A stretch of 64,000 nt of DNA from Diploscapter coronatus (lineage: Eukaryota; Nematoda; Chromadorea; Rhabditida; Rhabditidae): assembly GCA_964036155.1 (NCBI GenBank), contig OZ038422.1, forward strand, positions 80,561,201-80,625,200, in the 5' to 3' direction. The stretch's first letter is position 1. Each line of letters begins with the position of its first letter. A model generated the notes under the pieces. That model was given only the letters and a program-made list of their open reading frames with translations, did no database searches and was not told the origin of the DNA. This document shows, piece after piece, positions 42,801 to 54,082 of this stretch. A program made the position numbers and the translations under genes.

Positions 42801-44262
42801 GCTCAAAGCGTCGCAACAAGCCTCCAATTCTCCACATTCCCTCCTTCTTCTTCGTTCCAATCCCCCGAAACATTTTGTCGGAACGTAGTTGATCATCCTT
42901 CCGGATGTAAATCGAGGCGCCCTCCGAATTATGTCCGAAGTACACCATTGCTCCTGAAGCCATGAGTTTTATGCTTTGGTCTAGTGGATCTAACGATAGC
43001 ATATTAAATTCGGGGATTTTACAGGCTTGCAAAGACAATATCGGCGTGAAATCTGACACATTTTGCGGCTTTTTTCAAAGGCTAAAAGTCGATTCTTTTC
43101 TTCATGCGAATACCGTCGGATTTCCGAAAGATGAAATGATACGCAATTTCGGGTCAACCCCACGCGTCTCTGACTTTTTCTATGGCTAATATAGGGCTTT
43201 ACCCTCTAATTCTAACCTTTCTTTCATCGAATGGGAGAGAGTTCTGAATCAAGCACTCCGTCCATTTGTTATCCAATTGCTGCTCGATTTTTTCCAACTG
43301 AAATTATTCGTCAGAATAAGTGTGGCCGTTTCAATTAAATTAGTGAAGGCATGCTTCTCAAATCATTCATTAAAATAACGCTTACGGTTAGGTAATCGTT
43401 CTTGAGTTTCCCGTGGCAATCGTATGGATCGGTTGCTGCATCGGGCAGCCAATACGGTCTCTTGCGAGAATTACCTAATTTTTAAAGTAATTTCAGTAAA
43501 AACTTGGAAAAAATCATAAGCGCTATGCGTTTGGTCTACAATAGATTATTACTCAATAAAAATCCAATGTTTAATAAAATTAAGTTGATAGCTGTTATCA
43601 AAACTTTTGGAACTCTAATTCAAACTTGATCTAAACTCACTAGCAAGTTCGGATGGAATTTTATTTCTACGTTTTGAAAAATATGAATTCAATTGGAGTT
43701 GAGCTTCAAGAAATTTTAAAGTTCAAAATGAAGTAACGATTTCATTAATTTCTAGAATTTTTAATGGATTGCTGCCGAAGTAGCTGCATCATTACCACTG
43801 CATACCTAAACATAATCGTTCTTCCAGCAATGTAACAGCCGCACATTCGACGTAGCTCTCACAAAATTGAAGATGGGCCTAAATATGTAATTAATCTTTC
43901 CTTCTAAAGTCGGATATTGGCGCTAAATCTCGCTCCAAGGCCGAATGCGGTCATTTTGCGTATTGAACGATGAAATCCTTGGCGCCAAACTTTAATCCGT
44001 CCTTTAAACGAAATCCAACTCTTCCAATCAATGAAAAGTCCGAGTTTCATTCACTTACTATCATCAAATATGAAATTTAAAACTAGCGATAGATAATACT
44101 TTTTTTTTTTTTAAATAATTTCGTCATAATTTAAATAATGCAAAATTTACGAACCTGGGCATTAGATGGTGAAGATGCGTGAATTAGGCAAAATCCAAGT
44201 AAAAATAGTAGGTACTTCATAAATTCTAAAGCGAATTGTAAAAAATTAGGCAGGACTTTCAT
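39829..44262 (-). CDS. Secreted cysteine-rich nematode protein with a duplicated domain
   Basis: Twenty exons in order from 44262-44155, 43878-43806, 43474-43386, 43297-43217, 42953-42799, 42619-42532, 42481-42383, 42200-42117, 42070-41873, 41821-41743, 41695-41640, 41595-41467, 41420-41340, 41294-41222, 41168-41041, 40998-40933, 40891-40754, 40557-40444, 40400-40228 to 40015-39829; every junction keeps frame (732 residues). An internal ATG at 44220 gives a cleaner signal peptide, MKYLLFLLGFCLIHASS. The N- and C-terminal parts each hold a similar cysteine domain: CESYVECA...ECGELEACCDALSRC and CDEYLRCRSE...RCNRLRNCCPDFDTC. The middle is low-complexity, rich in Asn/Tyr/Thr (NAYYNPPTTTPG) and then charged. 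Intron 41742-41696 starts with GC. An extracellular matrix or cuticle role is plausible, but I do not recognise a named family. Confidence 0.85.
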
Positions 44263-45016
44263 CGGTATTAAGGTGATCTTCGGGAATGCGAGTGAAAATA
44301 GAGCAACTTAGAAAAATAGCGGATTACCCTCTCGCTTAAGATAATTGAAAATCAATTAATGAACGAGTTGGAAAGGGATTTGATAAGATATCAAAGAAGG
44401 ATCAATTTAAGAGTGAAGAAAGGAGAGAGGGGAAGATAAAGGTTAGTGAAAACTGTCTGTGGGTGAAAAACGTTTGTGAAAGGCGAGGCGCGGGGTCATC
44501 GTTTGTGTAGGATTTCGATTCAGATTCTCTCTCGCTTTCTTGGATTTTCCATATCTTTTTTCTCTCCTATTCGTCGAACTATTTCTCCCACCCTCTATCT
44601 GCTATTCTCTTGAATTTGCATACTATTTCTTGCCTTTTAATCTATTCGAGGTGAAGGCCAAAACTATGTGGTAGGAAGAGCCAAGTTTTTGTCGAAGAAT
44701 TCAAATCAAACAACAAGGAAAATGGAACGCATAATATTAAAAAAAAAATAGACAAAAGGTAGCAGTAATTACTTGAAAAATGAAGAGCGTTTGGAAAGAT
44801 AAACATGCGTTGGTCATAACATTTCAAAAACGATTGCTTCAAATCCAGCTCTTCCAAATTTTACCTGACTTCTTATAAAAAAAAACGTTATGTAGTAAAA
44901 ATCCATATTTGAAGGGAATATTGCTGGATTTGGCAGAATCTATCTGTTCCTAAATAAAGCCTGCCTCTTTCACTTGAAGTAGTGAAATTATGAGGTAAGC
45001 CATCTACGGAGGTTAT
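44263..45016. other. Intergenic, AT-rich
   Basis: Between the start of the cysteine-rich gene and the 3' end of the SAMHD1-like gene. Purine-rich at 44380-44440; nothing coding is visible. Confidence 0.4.
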
Positions 45017-48000
45017 TCATTTTCCTGCTGGAGGAACTTGAAAGACGACGAGAGTCGAATCTCGCCCTTTTAGCTGCGCTTTCGAGGAAAGTAAAAGCAA
45101 ACGGGAAAAAGTCCGGAAAAATCTGCAGACTAGCTAAATGACCGGTGTGCGATGAGGCATTAGCTGCGAAGGCCCAAAGAACACCTCGAATTTGGTTAAA
45201 AGTGGACGGAGTTAAGAAGATAGCATGCAAACTGGAGAGATTTTGAACAATATATATAAATCCACGTTTTTGTTAAAGCATTAGTAGTGAAAGCCTAATC
45301 ATTTTCTTTGCAGAACATATAGCATTGAAAAAGCATATTTAATAGAACATGTTCTGAATCGAGGTCAAAGTTTTTTTTCTATTTATAGAAAATTTATTAT
45401 TATCACTGATAAGAAGTGAAATAAAACAAATAATTGAATTTTGTAACTCACAGAAATAGAAACTAGACATTAATTTTACACGTATCGCTACAGAGAGATA
45501 TTCCATTATTCCTGAATTTGAAGAATCAACCTTTAGAAAATGAAATTCTTACATCATCCTCGTTGTCGTCTGATCTCAGGCCTTTTTTGGTCACAATTTC
45601 GTTGAACTTCTCCTTGATTTCTTGGCGCTGTTCCTAAAATATCAAGATTTTGTACATTCGAAAGGGCTTCATGAGATATAAAAAGCGAGGATAGACGAAA
45701 TTTCTGGTTAGACTTCAGAAAATATTCGACTGTCATAAGTTATTTTGACTGCTGATTTGAAATTTTTCGAAATATAAATTTTGCAAAATGACAATTTTCA
45801 TGCCTGTGACAAGTGTCGTGAAACGAATAGAGCAAGTCCAAATACGGATGCGTCGACTGTGGTTCGGGTGCAAATCTGAAAAGAAGCTTTCAAGAAAATA
45901 TCGGATTTTTAATCGTTTCGTACATCTTCCTCATTGAGATATCGTCCTTCATTGATTTTGACCCCATTTCTGGTATCTCGATTGTCGTAGACCAGCACTT
46001 TCCGCAGCGGATGCACAGAGCTCTCGGAGCTCTTCGAAAGTTGGCGTTTCTGGAAAATACACCATTTATATTTTCAGTTTTGAAGACTATGAACCTACAA
46101 TGAGAAATACATCGTCTTGCAATTCTTCGGGAAGTTGGCTTCTTAGTTCGGATTTGATGATATCCTGAAATCTATTAAAATCGAAATTTTCGTAGAAAAA
46201 AACATTAGTAGGATAGAAAAATTAGAAGAAGAAGGCTGACATCGACAGTGTCCAAATCCGGAACTTCGTTGGAAGCGTGCTGAAAAACATGGAACATAGA
46301 AAACCGTCACCGATACGTCTAGACTTGGATCGGAAAATTATAAGCATTGAAAAAAGTTATTACAGGTTTTTTTAGAAATGCATCGAAGAGTGTAAGTGAG
46401 GGGGTTCCTATTTTAGGTTTAATGTACGTCCACTCCCTATACATGAATATTGCGTGCCGTTAATTAGAGCATTGTGCGAAAAGATAAATTTCTGCAAAAC
46501 CCACGAAGGTCGACTTCGAATAATTGCATTGTACGAGCTTCATGGGGATTTCTCGCTTCAGAATCTTGTCGATAATCGATCGAGCCTCCTGCAGTTCGGG
46601 CTTTTCGCTGCGGTAAATCTGGAAAACAAAGGAATAATAAGGCGAAAATTCCATTATAAAATGTAGAATTTTGTGAACTAAATTCGCAAAGATGGCCTTC
46701 GAAGGAATTGATAAAGAAATTTCAGAAAGCAATATTTTACCTCATTCAAAATCGTGTCATCCACCTGCACATAGGCATGGATGTCCTGATGGATTTCACT
46801 CAATCGATACAACTCGCCGGAACTGCCTCGGAATTTCATGTGATCGTTGATTTTCAGCAGAATTTCGACGAACCTGGAATACACGTGATTTTACGTAGAA
46901 AAGGAGGAAAGTTACATCTCCTCGATTATTTTGACTGTCAGATGCTGATAGACTACGTCGTGCAGTCGCTGCCGGGCTTCTCCAACGGAGGCGATGTCGT
47001 TTCGGGCCACCTGAAAAGAAGGATACATATTTGAAATTCATGTAGCAAGAAAAAGAATAGAATCTGCCAAATTTCAAATCTCTCCCACCTTCATTGCATA
47101 GGCTATCCTTCTGAATCGGAAGTCGGGGTCGAGCAAAACTTTGGCATTTTCCATGATTCGGTCGATATTCGCCTGAAAGTTAAATTTTTGAAAGAAAATC
47201 CAACTTTCTCCTGAACCAACCGTCCTGAGGGCGATTGACGCACCGGTGAACTTGGCGTCCCTCAACATATAGTCGTATTTATCGACATCGTGGCTGTCGA
47301 AGTCGTTGCTGACGATGTCGAACAGGAACGAGCGGGAGATGTCGCGTCCTTTCGGCAGCCAATTCTCCTCTGTCCACTGAATTTCGATTTTTCTCGAGAT
47401 TTTCGAGAGGAAATTCGGCTATTCCGAAATCTCGCAACCTAACGAAACAGTATGCAAGAGTTATGAGAAGATATGGAAAGATAGGAAACTGTTCTCTCAC
47501 TTTATGTACATACGTACTACCTCAGCAAGTTGCGAGATTTCAAAACTACCAGAAAAACTGCTTACTTTGGCTCCTTGGATAAGACAGTTTGAAAAAACAC
47601 TTGAAAAGGAGAAAGTTTTATCAAATGAGAACTTGGATGATTAGGAAGAGGAATAGGTAATGGTAGGGTGATTATGGTTTTGTAATAACGAGCACATCAT
47701 AGTGTACATTTTGAGACAAAAATTTGCCTATCAGGTTTTATCCCTATTCACTATGGGATTTTCAAGACCTGTGTCTTATTCAAGGAGCCCTTACTTTTTC
47801 TCTCTCCTCTTTGCAACACATCTCATTTCTGACTTGATCGAGGGGTTTGGGCTGGAAGGAAAGTATTGAGTTTTAGGATTTTTAGAAAGCCTACAAATTT
47901 CTTGGAGTGAATGAGATCCTGAATGAAGTTGATATTCGTCTCGTATTCCTGTCCATCTCCGAGATATCGTTTGAAGGCCTCTTTCACGGATCCCTCATGC

Positions 48001-48919
48001 ATAATCGATTCGACTAGCTGACGCGAAATTTGCTCGTGCTGAAAGTTTTGAAAAATTGAGTAAAAATTCATTTTGCATGAGGAAAAATATTTTCACGAAC
48101 TAATTTATTTGATTTAAATCGCACCTTCCAATTTCCGCCGACTGCAGCTCGGAATGGTCCGTCGAAAAGATGAGAAAATGGGCCGTGACCTGAAAAACAC
48201 ATGAATTCTTTTCTTCCGGAAAACCTACCAATGTCATGCATCAAGGCGGCCACAGAAACGCAGAGATGTTCAGCCGGAGTGATGTCCAAGTCGGGGAACT
48301 TCGACCGCAGCTTCGACACAAATTTGAAAGCCAAGTGGTAAGTGCTAAATTAAACAAAAATGGTATATTTTTGAACTCACTCCAACTCACCCCAGACTGT
48401 GAGTGAATCGATCATGGTTGCCTGTGGGGTAGACGAGATGAACTGCGGAGAGTTGGCTGGAAAAATAAATAAATTTTAGAAAAGAAAAATCCTAAATACA
48501 AATTTTACCGAAGATTAGAAAGAAAAAAACGAAAAAAAATAGCAATTTTCGGGCAAGTGCTTAAACAATTCACGACTGACCGAATGGATCTGAGTCGTTG
48601 GAATTCGGGCCTATCGATGAGAGCGCAGAGCGGCTGGTAGACGTAGATCGTGTCGTGTACGTTGTCTGCGAAGCACCGAGGCTGCAATTTTTTCGGTTGG
48701 CTTTGAAAATGAAACACTTTTAAAAGTTAGGCAATTGGAAAAACAGTCACACATTTCCATTGCCTAAAATAATGGAGAAAAGAAAAGTTTTCTAGATTCA
48801 TTTATTCAACTCTACTGGAATTTCCTAGATTCGATAGTGTAGAATTGCTTTTCGATAGGCTATTCTTGAAAAAAATCAGAAAAAATTACCTCGGAATTGT
48901 TCGGAGGCCATTCAGCCAT
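45017..48919 (-). CDS. SAMHD1-like dNTP triphosphohydrolase (HD domain)
   Basis: Homologue of SAMHD1, which hydrolyses dNTPs to deoxynucleosides and triphosphate. Eighteen exons, all in frame, from 48919-48890 to 45073-45017, giving 523 residues. Family landmarks: PLCALIDRPEFQRLRSIRQL; YPTGNHDRFTHSLG; the metal-binding HD pair in ALMHDIG, followed by GHGPFSHLFDGPF; HEQISRQLV; FLFDIVSNDFDSHDVDKYD; and YMLRDAKFTGA, whose aspartate corresponds to the third metal ligand. VYQHLTVKIIEEM corresponds to the human RAYQHKV stretch. Only about 15 residues precede the HD region, so the N-terminal SAM domain of vertebrate SAMHD1 is absent. The C-terminal regulatory region is shorter and poorly conserved. 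One intron (45803-45634) begins with GC. The last exon (LKGRDSTLVVFQVPPAGK) is chosen by frame and splice signals only. Confidence 0.92.
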
Positions 48920-50338
48920 TATTTAGGGCGTCGTCGTGCCCTGAAAATTTTCGACTTTTATGAGAAACTTAACGCTTTTTCATGAGTTAACAAATTATCG
49001 CGTCATAAAAATAACTAGTTAGGCGATGTGTAAACCGCACATTAGAAATTTAAGGTAAATAGGAAAGAATTAATGGGGCAAAATAAGGACGGAACTAAAG
49101 AAAGGAAGAAAAGGGTTAAGTAGATGTGATTATTCAACGAATTTTCGAACGCGAAACTAAAGATATTTCAACGAAAAAGTGAATGAAAAGGTAAGAAAAA
49201 TGAGGTCTAATATCTAGTATCGAGATTTCATATTAGATCGAAGAAAGATATCTGGATTTTCGAAATTTCGATTCATATTTTCGAAGATAGGTTTAAAAAC
49301 AAGGAGATCGAAAAACATGAGTACAAAAGATCGAGATATTGTTCGAAAGACGAAAATTAATGTTGAATCTGTAAGACTAAAAGATGTATCCTTAACGCTG
49401 TGCATGATTTTACAATATAAGGTGAAGAATATTATTTACGATATGAATTGAAAATAAACCATCCAATAAAAATAGGGGAAAACAAAATTTGTGAAATTTT
49501 GAAGAACAAAACCATGAATATGCCAATCCTAGAAACCTTTAGGAATATTCATTCTCTCTATCTCTTTCCCCTAAAGCTTTCATTATCTTTTCCCTCTCTT
49601 GTTTTCTCCCACTCTTTATCTGCTTCTTTTTTTCTGCCAACTAAGCTGCCTAGTGGTCATTTATTGATCAAAGATGAGAGAGTATGAGAGATAAAAAGTG
49701 TGAATAGAGGGAAAAGGCCTAAGGCAAATAATATAAATTAGCACAGAAAAGGCTTACGCCTGATCGGAATCGTCGTTATTTTCTGAATAAATGCATATTT
49801 TCAGTGAGAACAATAAATAATAGGCGGTGAGTTAGATAAGAGTTCCGGGGTCGTAAAAGTTCTGAAATGCTTCTGTTGATTTTTCATTTATAAACAGTCG
49901 GTTAGCTTTTATGAATATTTATGAGTCACTTTTTCTGAAAAATAAACCAAATTTCTGTATAATTTTGGTTATTTAGAATTTTATTAATTTAAACTCTTAA
50001 AATTTTACTTAATAGGTCAATCTCTAAACTGAGAGACACCAAACAGGCATGTAAAACCTCGATGATTACTGAGAAGCGATATATCACTGGAAGAGAGGAT
50101 AGTGTAGGGATGAAGAAAGAGAAAAATGACTCTAGAGAGGGAAACCCCTAGAGAAATAAAGTTAGAGATAGAGAATAAAATTCTAGAAACCCTTGCATTT
50201 CCGAAGAATAACAGTTTCGAATCAAAATTACAGGAAAAATCGTATAGAAAAATACACATTTCCACGATAAAAATGTCGACACCTTTCATCAAAAATTATC
50301 CACCCACTATACGATTTTTTCAGAAAATATAGATAAAT
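48920..50338. other. Intergenic, upstream of the SAMHD1-like gene
   Basis: AT-rich with AG-rich (49080-49240) and TC-rich (49540-49640) stretches; no splice-supported frame. The acceptor TTTTCAG at about 48943-48949 may be the trans-splice site of the SAMHD1-like gene. Confidence 0.4.
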
Positions 50339-52210
50339 CTAACAATTTACGGTTTGCGAATTTTCTTCACCGGTAAGCATGGACAGGGACACGATTGTGC
50401 ACAAGGAATCTGAAATGTTTAATAAGTTTTTGTAAGGAAATTTTTCGTCTACCATTTCGTTTGGGGGAGAAATAACCGTGATTTCGAAATTGCAAAGGCA
50501 TGTTAAACCGATTTGAGGTGGAATGTCGTCGAATTAGCCTTGATGTTAGAGAGGTCCTAAAACCATTTAAAAATAGCGAAAATGCTGTTCTTTCCCTAAC
50601 TAGATCTAGACAGAACATAAGTCTGGTCTACCATGCAGAACCCCTTAATCCAAAACATTCTACTTGACGAAAACTTATTCCGAACTTTCGGATCTCGTAT
50701 ATACAAACTTTCTATAGAAGAATTATGTTCTGCATCCCCTTTTCATAAAAAATTTTCCGCCCTAACTGCAAGCCTGCCCAGATTCGCTTCTCACCTAGGG
50801 TTTTGTATGGCGTAGTTGAGCAGATTCTCGTGTTTGGTGCGGTTTTCCGAGGACGGCAGCCACAAGTCGTCTCCATATGCTTCCTTTACCGGCTGCAATA
50901 CAAGTGCGCGATCATTTTGCAATTGTGAAGCCCCGCCCATTTCTTACCACGTCGCCGAGAATGGCGTCCAACTGGCGGCCCTTCTCTCGCTCCTCTTCGC
51001 TCTCGGCAGCCATTCCGCTTCCTCGTCTCAATACCATCCTCTCTCCTAAAGCTAGGCTATTTCTGAAGTAAGAGATGTTCCACCTACCTAAAAAAGTGTT
51101 AGCGATGATGTAGGGCGAATTCTCGAAGGTGACCTTCTTCATTCGCGGCTCCGAGACTTGGTTCGCAGAGCGAGACTGCAAAAATAATCTTCGTCCACTA
51201 AAAATGACGATCCAACTTTTACCTTCAGTGGAGCACTGCTCGTGCATGGTGACATGTCTTGAGTGGAATGAGATCCGTTTGACGAAGCTGAATACATTCA
51301 TTTCATGAAAATTCGATGGCTATCAGAGGTTTATGAAAAATCAGTCTTCAACCCACCGACACTTTCCCTCTCCTTCCGTTCACTGCGATTGCTCTCTTTG
51401 CTCGACCTCCTAGACTCGCTCGTCGTTGTGCTCCACTGTGGAGAGACTCGTCTTCTCGGCATCAAGGTTCGACCCCCTTTTCCTAAGATAATTCAGTCGA
51501 CTTTTGACCACTTCGTCAATTCGCCAATTCTCGAACCTTTTCGATTCTGCCTTCCTCTAACCGCATTCCCATCGTGGTAATCCTTACTGCACCCTGGCTG
51601 CTGATGACAAGCTTTACCATTCGGCATTTTATCGTGGTTATCTTTCCGTCTCTTCTTCTCATCTGCTTCTCTTCTCTCTCTTTCTTTATTATTCTCTTTC
51701 CGTCGATCTTTCTCTCTGGCATTCTGTTGTTGCTGTTGTTGTTGTGGATTCTTGTCCTTCTGTCGATCTTCCGACCTAATCGTGTGATCCTTCATCGACT
51801 CTTCCAAAGCTCGCAAGCCTTCCTCGAAATAGTGCTCATTTCTAACGACTTGAGGCCTGAAAGATAACAGTCAAAATATCCCTTTTAGAAGCAGTTACTC
51901 AAACAATCCATGTTTTAGTTGAAAGGTATTTGAAGTTGAATGTGTTGGCTGGACAAAACGTATTTCTGATGAAGATCAGCTTTTCATGTGATATGATGAC
52001 ATTGTCCTAACCAATGACGCTACATCTAGATTACCTCGGAAGAAGCCTATAATCGAGTAGAGGAGATTCGACAGAGGCTATGGAATGTCGTCTCCTTCCC
52101 TGATGATGACCATGCTTGGAAGAAGAGGAAGGCTCAGGCGCGTTGGCGGGAGGGTTGTTCTTACTGTCATCCCTTCTCGACACGTTGAGCAATGCGAAAT
52201 AGAATGCCAT
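50339..52210 (-). CDS. Basic low-complexity protein with polyglutamine tract, unknown
   Basis: Nine exons (52210-52035, 51856-51537, 51482-51357, 51287-51223, 51175-51088, 51045-50948, 50892-50795, 50556-50453, 50409-50339) join in frame to 381 residues. The N-terminus has a short hydrophobic start (MAFYFALLNV), then Ser/His/Arg-rich sequence. A polyglutamine run precedes a long Lys/Arg/Glu helix (EKDRRKENNKERERREADEK). Ser/Arg-rich sequence follows with SSKESNRSERKERE. The best conserved-looking parts are MKKVTFENSPYIIANTFLG and EEEREKGRQLDAILGDVPV...DDLWLPSSENRTKHENLL. Nuclear or cytoskeletal scaffolding is possible, but nothing is diagnostic. The ATG directly follows the acceptor TATCTCAG, so it is either trans-spliced there or preceded by exons I did not find. 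Confidence 0.72.
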
Positions 52211-52977
52211 CTGAGATACGGCACTGAAGATTTGATTTTAGGATCACTTTCTTTGAAAGATATTTTAACAGGGTAATACTCCACGAAATTTAACAATCTT
52301 CTATAAATATCGATAAGAGGTAAGAAAATATTCTGGAACAAATGATAAGAAAAATAGGTTCCTTTTTGAGAAAGTCGATTTTGGGAAGAAAAACAGCAGC
52401 CTCTTTTTTCCCGAGTTGTATGCCCTTGTGTTTCATCTCGAAGAGACTCCGCGCATGTCTCCGGGGAGCAATGTCAATCACATCGGGTCTGCCCCAGCCC
52501 GCCAGTCCCGACCAAATCCACAAAAATTCGAAATTCTTGCCTTCTTTAGGCTCTCTCTAGTCTTCATGCTATTTCTCTAAACCCCACTTCATCTGTGGCA
52601 ATCCTATGCTATTTTTCGGAAATTATATCTTTTCCTCTCTCGAGATAACGTGTTATTTTTCACAAATAAAATCTGCCAGAAAGACACATGCAAATGAAAA
52701 TTTTGATATATCCGGCATCTAAAAATAGAAAAGGGATTTTCATAAGGAATAAATTTATTGTTTTGGAAGGGAATAACAAATCGATTAGGTTTTTTCGCGA
52801 TATCACGACATCATAATTTCGATGCGTAATTAGAAGAGTACGGAGGACAACCTTGCTTAATACCATGACAGTAATATCGAAACATTCCAATGTCGTGAAA
52901 TAACGATAAAACCAAATTTCCTAAAACAAGTTTTCTAATCTATGCTAATTTGAAAGGTATCTAGAATGTTGAGCGAT
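52211..52977. other. Short intergenic region with a GC-rich patch
   Basis: Mostly AT-rich. 52430-52520 is GC-rich and open on both strands (minus reading SGLAGWGRPDVIDIAPRR; plus reading MSPGSNVNHIGSAPARQSRP), but neither has a convincing splice partner. It could be an unrecognised 5' exon of the gene ending at 50339. Confidence 0.35.
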
Positions 52978-53913
52978 CTATATTTTGGGCTCTCGCGGGT
53001 TCCTATTGAAGTCGTCAATCGACCCATTCCACAAGTCATCCAGCATGTATTTATAGTAGTTTAGGAACGCCTGAACGGAACAGAATAGAGCAGAACAAAT
53101 TGAAATGCAGAAATGATTATTTTCAGATACCGATATTTGTGACAGAATAAATTATGCAAGATCGAAAATTCAAAATGAAAATTGCGTAAATAAATGTGGT
53201 GTAAAATAATTCCTTGAACTATTAAAATATCGGTAATTCGATTGCAGACAACGCAGCTCTATCAATGAAAAAGAATAGAACATTTCAATGTCTTAAATAA
53301 TCTGTCCTCGACAACGCCTACTCTATCTTTATAAAATGAGAAGAGGAAGAATAAGTTGCCAAGCGATTGCTCATTTAAAAAATCCTCCGAAATTACATTA
53401 ATCATTCCTCCTCTTATTTCATATTTGCAGGAAAAAGTCAGAGTAGAATTCATAGATGTTTTCTCATATAAAATCTGAAAGGACAGTAGTCCCAACCTGT
53501 TTCTTGTCAATCATCTCCTGAGGCAGTGTGCCATCTCTTTCGCGAAGCGCCCAGACGAATCGATTGCAGGGATGGTCGGGGCCTTTCCACAATCTCAAAA
53601 TTACAAAGTTATGGGAAATAAATTTAAATTCTAAAGAAGCAAAATAATCAAACCTCATTCCGACGTTGAACGTAACGACGTAGCCCACGGTGAGCAAGAC
53701 GATTTTCGCCCAGTACGGCTTGTTTTGGAACGAGAAAGTGGATTCGAGCCTGGGGTTTCAAATTAAGGTAAACAATAAAGAAACATCATTTCAAATTCCT
53801 TACTTGGTTAACAGTCGAAGTCTGGACATGTCCTGAGTGGTGCCTGGCGGTGACCGTCGTATCCCCGCGCTTTCTGATCCGGACGGACCTCCAGTCGCTT
53901 CACCCGAGTTCAT
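52978..53913 (-). CDS. Small single-pass membrane protein, unknown
   Basis: Four exons (53913-53804, 53749-53654, 53593-53497, 53070-52978) join in frame to 131 residues. The Gly/Ser/Pro-rich N-terminus (MNSGEATGGPSGSESAG) is followed by MSRLRLLTKLE and one hydrophobic segment, WAKIVLLTVGYVVTFNVGM. The rest is compact and charged: RLWKGPDHPCNRFVWALRER, then AFLNYYKYMLDDLWNG. No signal peptide; a tail outside or inside the ER or mitochondrion cannot be decided. An acceptor TTTTTTAG lies three bases before the ATG. It is divergent from SRP72, whose ATG is only 169 bp away. I do not recognise the family. Confidence 0.78.
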
Positions 53914-54082
53914 TTTCTAAAAAATAACTTTAAAACACATGAAAAATTCAAAATAACAGCACACATTTTAACGATGAGGTATACGATTGAAAAATACCAT
54001 TTTACACGTAAACACAGTACAATTGAGTTGGAGGTTCGCGTTTCGCTTATTTTCGGAATTTTTATTTATTTTTTTATTTCAG
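53914..54082. promoter_or_regulatory. Compact bidirectional promoter
   Basis: Only 169 bp separate two divergent start codons. Both ATGs have T-rich acceptors next to them (rc at 53917-53924; ATTTTTTTATTTCAG at 54068-54082), so the shared promoter is no more than about 145 bp. Confidence 0.6.
54074..54082 (+). promoter_or_regulatory. Likely spliced-leader acceptor of SRP72
   Basis: A TTTATTTCAG acceptor abuts the ATG. The divergent gene starts 169 bp away, which leaves no room for an upstream exon, so trans-splicing is the simplest reading. Confidence 0.55.

Noticed and set aside
42793..43059. Alternative 88-codon minus frame MSDFTPILSLQACK
   Set aside because: Frame continuity and cysteine pattern favour the shifted reading from 42953 (EQWCTSDIIRRAP to CDALSR).
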